Below, one piece after another: positions 30,033 to 32,500 of a stretch of 32,500 nucleotides of DNA. The stretch spans positions 1-32,500 of the forward strand of contig NZ_CADDZT010000057.1 of NCBI RefSeq assembly GCF_902812655.1, given 5' to 3'. The number at the start of each line of letters is the position of its first letter. Position 1 is the first letter of the stretch. The translations under genes were made by a program, and so were the position numbers. Below the pieces are notes generated by a model. It saw only the letters and a program-made list of their open reading frames with translations, made no database searches and was not told where the DNA came from. The DNA is from Candidatus Frankia meridionalis (GTDB lineage: Bacteria; Actinomycetota; Actinomycetes; Frankiales; Frankiaceae).

Positions 30033-32500
30033 GAACCCCTTGCCGAAGATCCTTCTCTTTCTCTGTGAAGATAGACTGCTGTTTATTGCTTTGCGTGTCA
30101 AGTGCGAGATTGGCATCGAGGAATTGGTCTGATCGCACCGTAGATAAAGTTGTAACCGAAGTAGACCAAGATGAGTTGAAAGAATGGCTCCTGCGGAATC
30201 ATCTGAGAGTTCAAGAGATGAGGGGATCCGGGTTAACTTCTTGAAGAGGGAATAGCAGGCGCCAAGGAAATGCTTGCTTTAGGAGTGAGTACCAGGCGAA
30301 AGTCTGATTAGGATTCTGCTGGAACTGTCTTCTCTTAATCTAAAAGGAGTTCACCGAGAGCAAGAATCATTCCCGCTCTGTAGCGGGAGTAGATAGATTC
30401 CAGGGGCGCGGCGCAAGAATTTGAACTAATCCCTTCTTGTTTCCAGACCGGAGAATCTAAATTCATTATATAAAGATTCTATGCCATTCTCAGTCAAGGA
30501 GCCTAGCGAAGAGAAGATCTTTCTTATGACTCTTTTGAGATAGCCAGATAGCAGAGGTTCAATCATTACTTTTGCTGTAAGAGATGCGAATCCTTTCTGT
30601 TGATAAGGTCAAGCCTTTTTCAAGTCTTTTTTAGGTTCCAAAGTCAAATTTCAGTATGTAACCACACTTATTCCAGAACCTCCGTGCTTTGCACTAAGTG
30701 AGTAATCTTCCCCGTCATTGATTTAGCAAATGAGCTTCTAACAAAGTCTAAGGCACAAGCAGCCGGGGAAAAGCATAACCACCTGTGCGATTTAGCCCGA
30801 GGATACCCTTTCGAGCGTAAAGAAGTCGCATTTTCTCTAGAGAGAGCAAGGCGGGAATCGAAGCAATGCACATGTTGAGCGAAAAGAGAGATTTACAAAT
30901 AAGTAAGTAGCAGCATAACTAGCGAAAGAAGACTCTCTTTTAGAATTGAAATAGTCTGAGGACCTATGAAGAGGTAGCCCTGTAAACAAGAGGTCTGCTC
31001 TGAGCCAAGGGGCTAGGATTAGGAAGCATCCACAAGAGCGATGCGATTAAATAGCCCATTATCCACTAGGCCACTATAATCCATCTATTGGGGAAGACCC
31101 CATTATTCAATTAACTTGAGTTATCAACCTGGGCACGGTTGAAGCACAACCAAGGGGTACTACCATCAACGCTAAGTCACAAGGCTGGATTAACTAAAAG
31201 AGGTATGAGGGGAATACTGAAGAAAGCAGGAAAAGGAGCCTTCTCCTCCCGCATTGGATGTAGTGTATTTTTTCCTGATAAAGGTGCCCGCATTCCTGCT
31301 TTGGAAGAATAGCGGTCAAAGTAAAGGGAAAGGGGCGCTTCAAACCAAAGCTACATAGCTGGATTGACTGAATCCGTCTAGTTTTTCATGCTCAAGGGGA
31401 TTTAGGGATTTATACCACTCGACCGAGCCATCAAACTGCGAAGGTGAAGGAGAAGTCCAAAGGCAACTTCTAACTGTAGCCAATCAGGAAGAAAACGGAG
31501 GCTCTAGACCAAATGGAAATAAGACCCATGAGTGGTAGGACAATGCATGCACAGGAGATGATTCGATTCAATCAAGAGCAACCAAGCTATGAAAGAAACT
31601 TGCCCCGCGCGAAAGGGATCTTTATTAGCTTTAGGCAAGTGAGGACATCTATCGCTCAAATCGTAGACGCACAAGTGAAAAAAAAGCCTTCCCTATTTCA
31701 TCCTCAGAGCTAAGGTCAAGAAATTTCCCATTAGGAAGGGAGTCGGAAGCCAAGTTCGGATCTATACTTTTGACGAGAAAACCCGTCTTTAAAGTCGTAG
31801 AGCATTTCTCACTCGATAAAGCGGTGCAGTAGTGAATTCATTGCTTAAAGCTGCTAGTTGAAAGAGGGCTTCCTAAGTTTGATGAAGTGAGCGGCAAAGA
31901 ATCCCGATCTCCCTGAAAAGAGGGTGAAGTAGCGGCTCCCTCCTCTTACTCTTACTGGGGTGGAGTGCACCATAAAGTCAAAGAGATTCCTTCCCGAACC
32001 ACTCGTGTAGTCTTTTTCCTGCCTCCCAGTTAGGCCCTATCTCGCCTTTCCAAGTCTCATTTGGCTGCGTCGAATCGATAGCCCGGTACATAGAGAAAGA
32101 TTTCCCGGAGTATTAGTTAAAAGGCCCAAAGCAAGCTGTTTAGATATAAGGATGTCAGAGCTAAGATCATCTAATATCAGGGTGTGTTTCCCCAGTAACA
32201 GTATATAAGTCTGAGTTTAAGTCCTCCTAGTGGCCATTGCTCATAGTATGATTAGTTGATAGCCCCAGGATAAGTCATTGAAGTGTCCACCCATTAGAAT
32301 AAGATAATGAAGTTACTGTCTCGGTATTCGTTCTTGAATCAGTGACTGAGAGTAAGGGCTAGTGATCAATAAAATCAGACTAGTGGGGCATCTTCCTTTT
32401 CGTAGTAATCTCTTTAGCTTTAGAAAGCTCTTTCAAGTTCGCCTTTTCTGGCAACTTCAATCAATCTCGTATAAAAGATAGGTGAATCCGCTTTTCCTTC
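30033..32500. other. Terminal spacer, no recognised genes
   Basis: Frames at 30668-30871 (minus) and 31513-31713 (plus, begins MEIRPMSGRTMHAQEMIRFN) have no known family. The remainder is purine-rich mitochondrial spacer running to the window edge. Confidence 0.5.
30371..30388. other. Perfect 7-bp GC-rich hairpin
   Basis: TCCCGCT (30371-30377) and AGCGGGA (30382-30388) pair perfectly around loop CTGT. It is isolated in spacer with no assigned function. Confidence 0.55.

Noticed and set aside
1-32500. CRISPR arrays, rRNA genes, group II intron domain V, intact transposons
   Set aside because: No regularly spaced repeats, rRNA-like blocks, domain V signature or transposase/reverse transcriptase motifs were seen on reading both strands.

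Overview
This window reads as plant mitochondrial DNA, most likely from a eudicot. It holds a standard mitochondrial atp9 gene whose protein matches the usual plant sequence only after C-to-U RNA editing. It also holds three native-type mitochondrial tRNA genes, trnS(GCU), trnF(GAA) and trnP(UGG), in one orientation. One site matches the eudicot mitochondrial promoter nonanucleotide, and there is a large excess of non-coding spacer. That mix is typical of large angiosperm mitogenomes. The eudicot assignment is an inference from the promoter motif and the tRNA set.

Layout. 1-2.4 kb: nuclear-derived DNA carrying a broken piece of an alkaline/neutral invertase gene (919-1660). 2.4-5.2 kb: spacer with short dispersed repeats and a hairpin. 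5.18-6.14 kb: a 20-bp palindrome, then trnS-trnF-trnP. 6.1-7.8 kb: spacer. 7.84-8.73 kb: a strong hairpin, an unrecognised 108-codon ORF, a small antisense ORF, atp9 and a candidate atp9 3' hairpin. 8.7-20.6 kb: spacer with a patch of unusual composition (about 9.96-11.06 kb), a degenerate coiled-coil reading frame (about 12.2 kb), unrecognised short ORFs and hairpins at 13.49 and 16.26 kb. 20.6 kb: the promoter-like site, starting a block whose pieces recur at 29.8-30.0 kb. 24.5-24.9 kb: a diverged direct repeat. 27.1 kb: a minus-strand tRNA-like element resembling the t-elements of plant mitochondrial transcripts. The rest is spacer.

How it works together: atp9 supplies the membrane rotor subunit of ATP synthase, and the three tRNAs serve mitochondrial translation. 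Well under 5% of the window is recognisable functional sequence. No CRISPR array, intact mobile element, rRNA gene or group II intron core was seen. There is no convincing evidence of a new multi-gene system. The best leads are the 108-codon ORF with its upstream 16-bp hairpin beside atp9, the shuffled repeat blocks linked to a consensus promoter, the tRNA-like element, and the intron-bearing nuclear invertase fragment.
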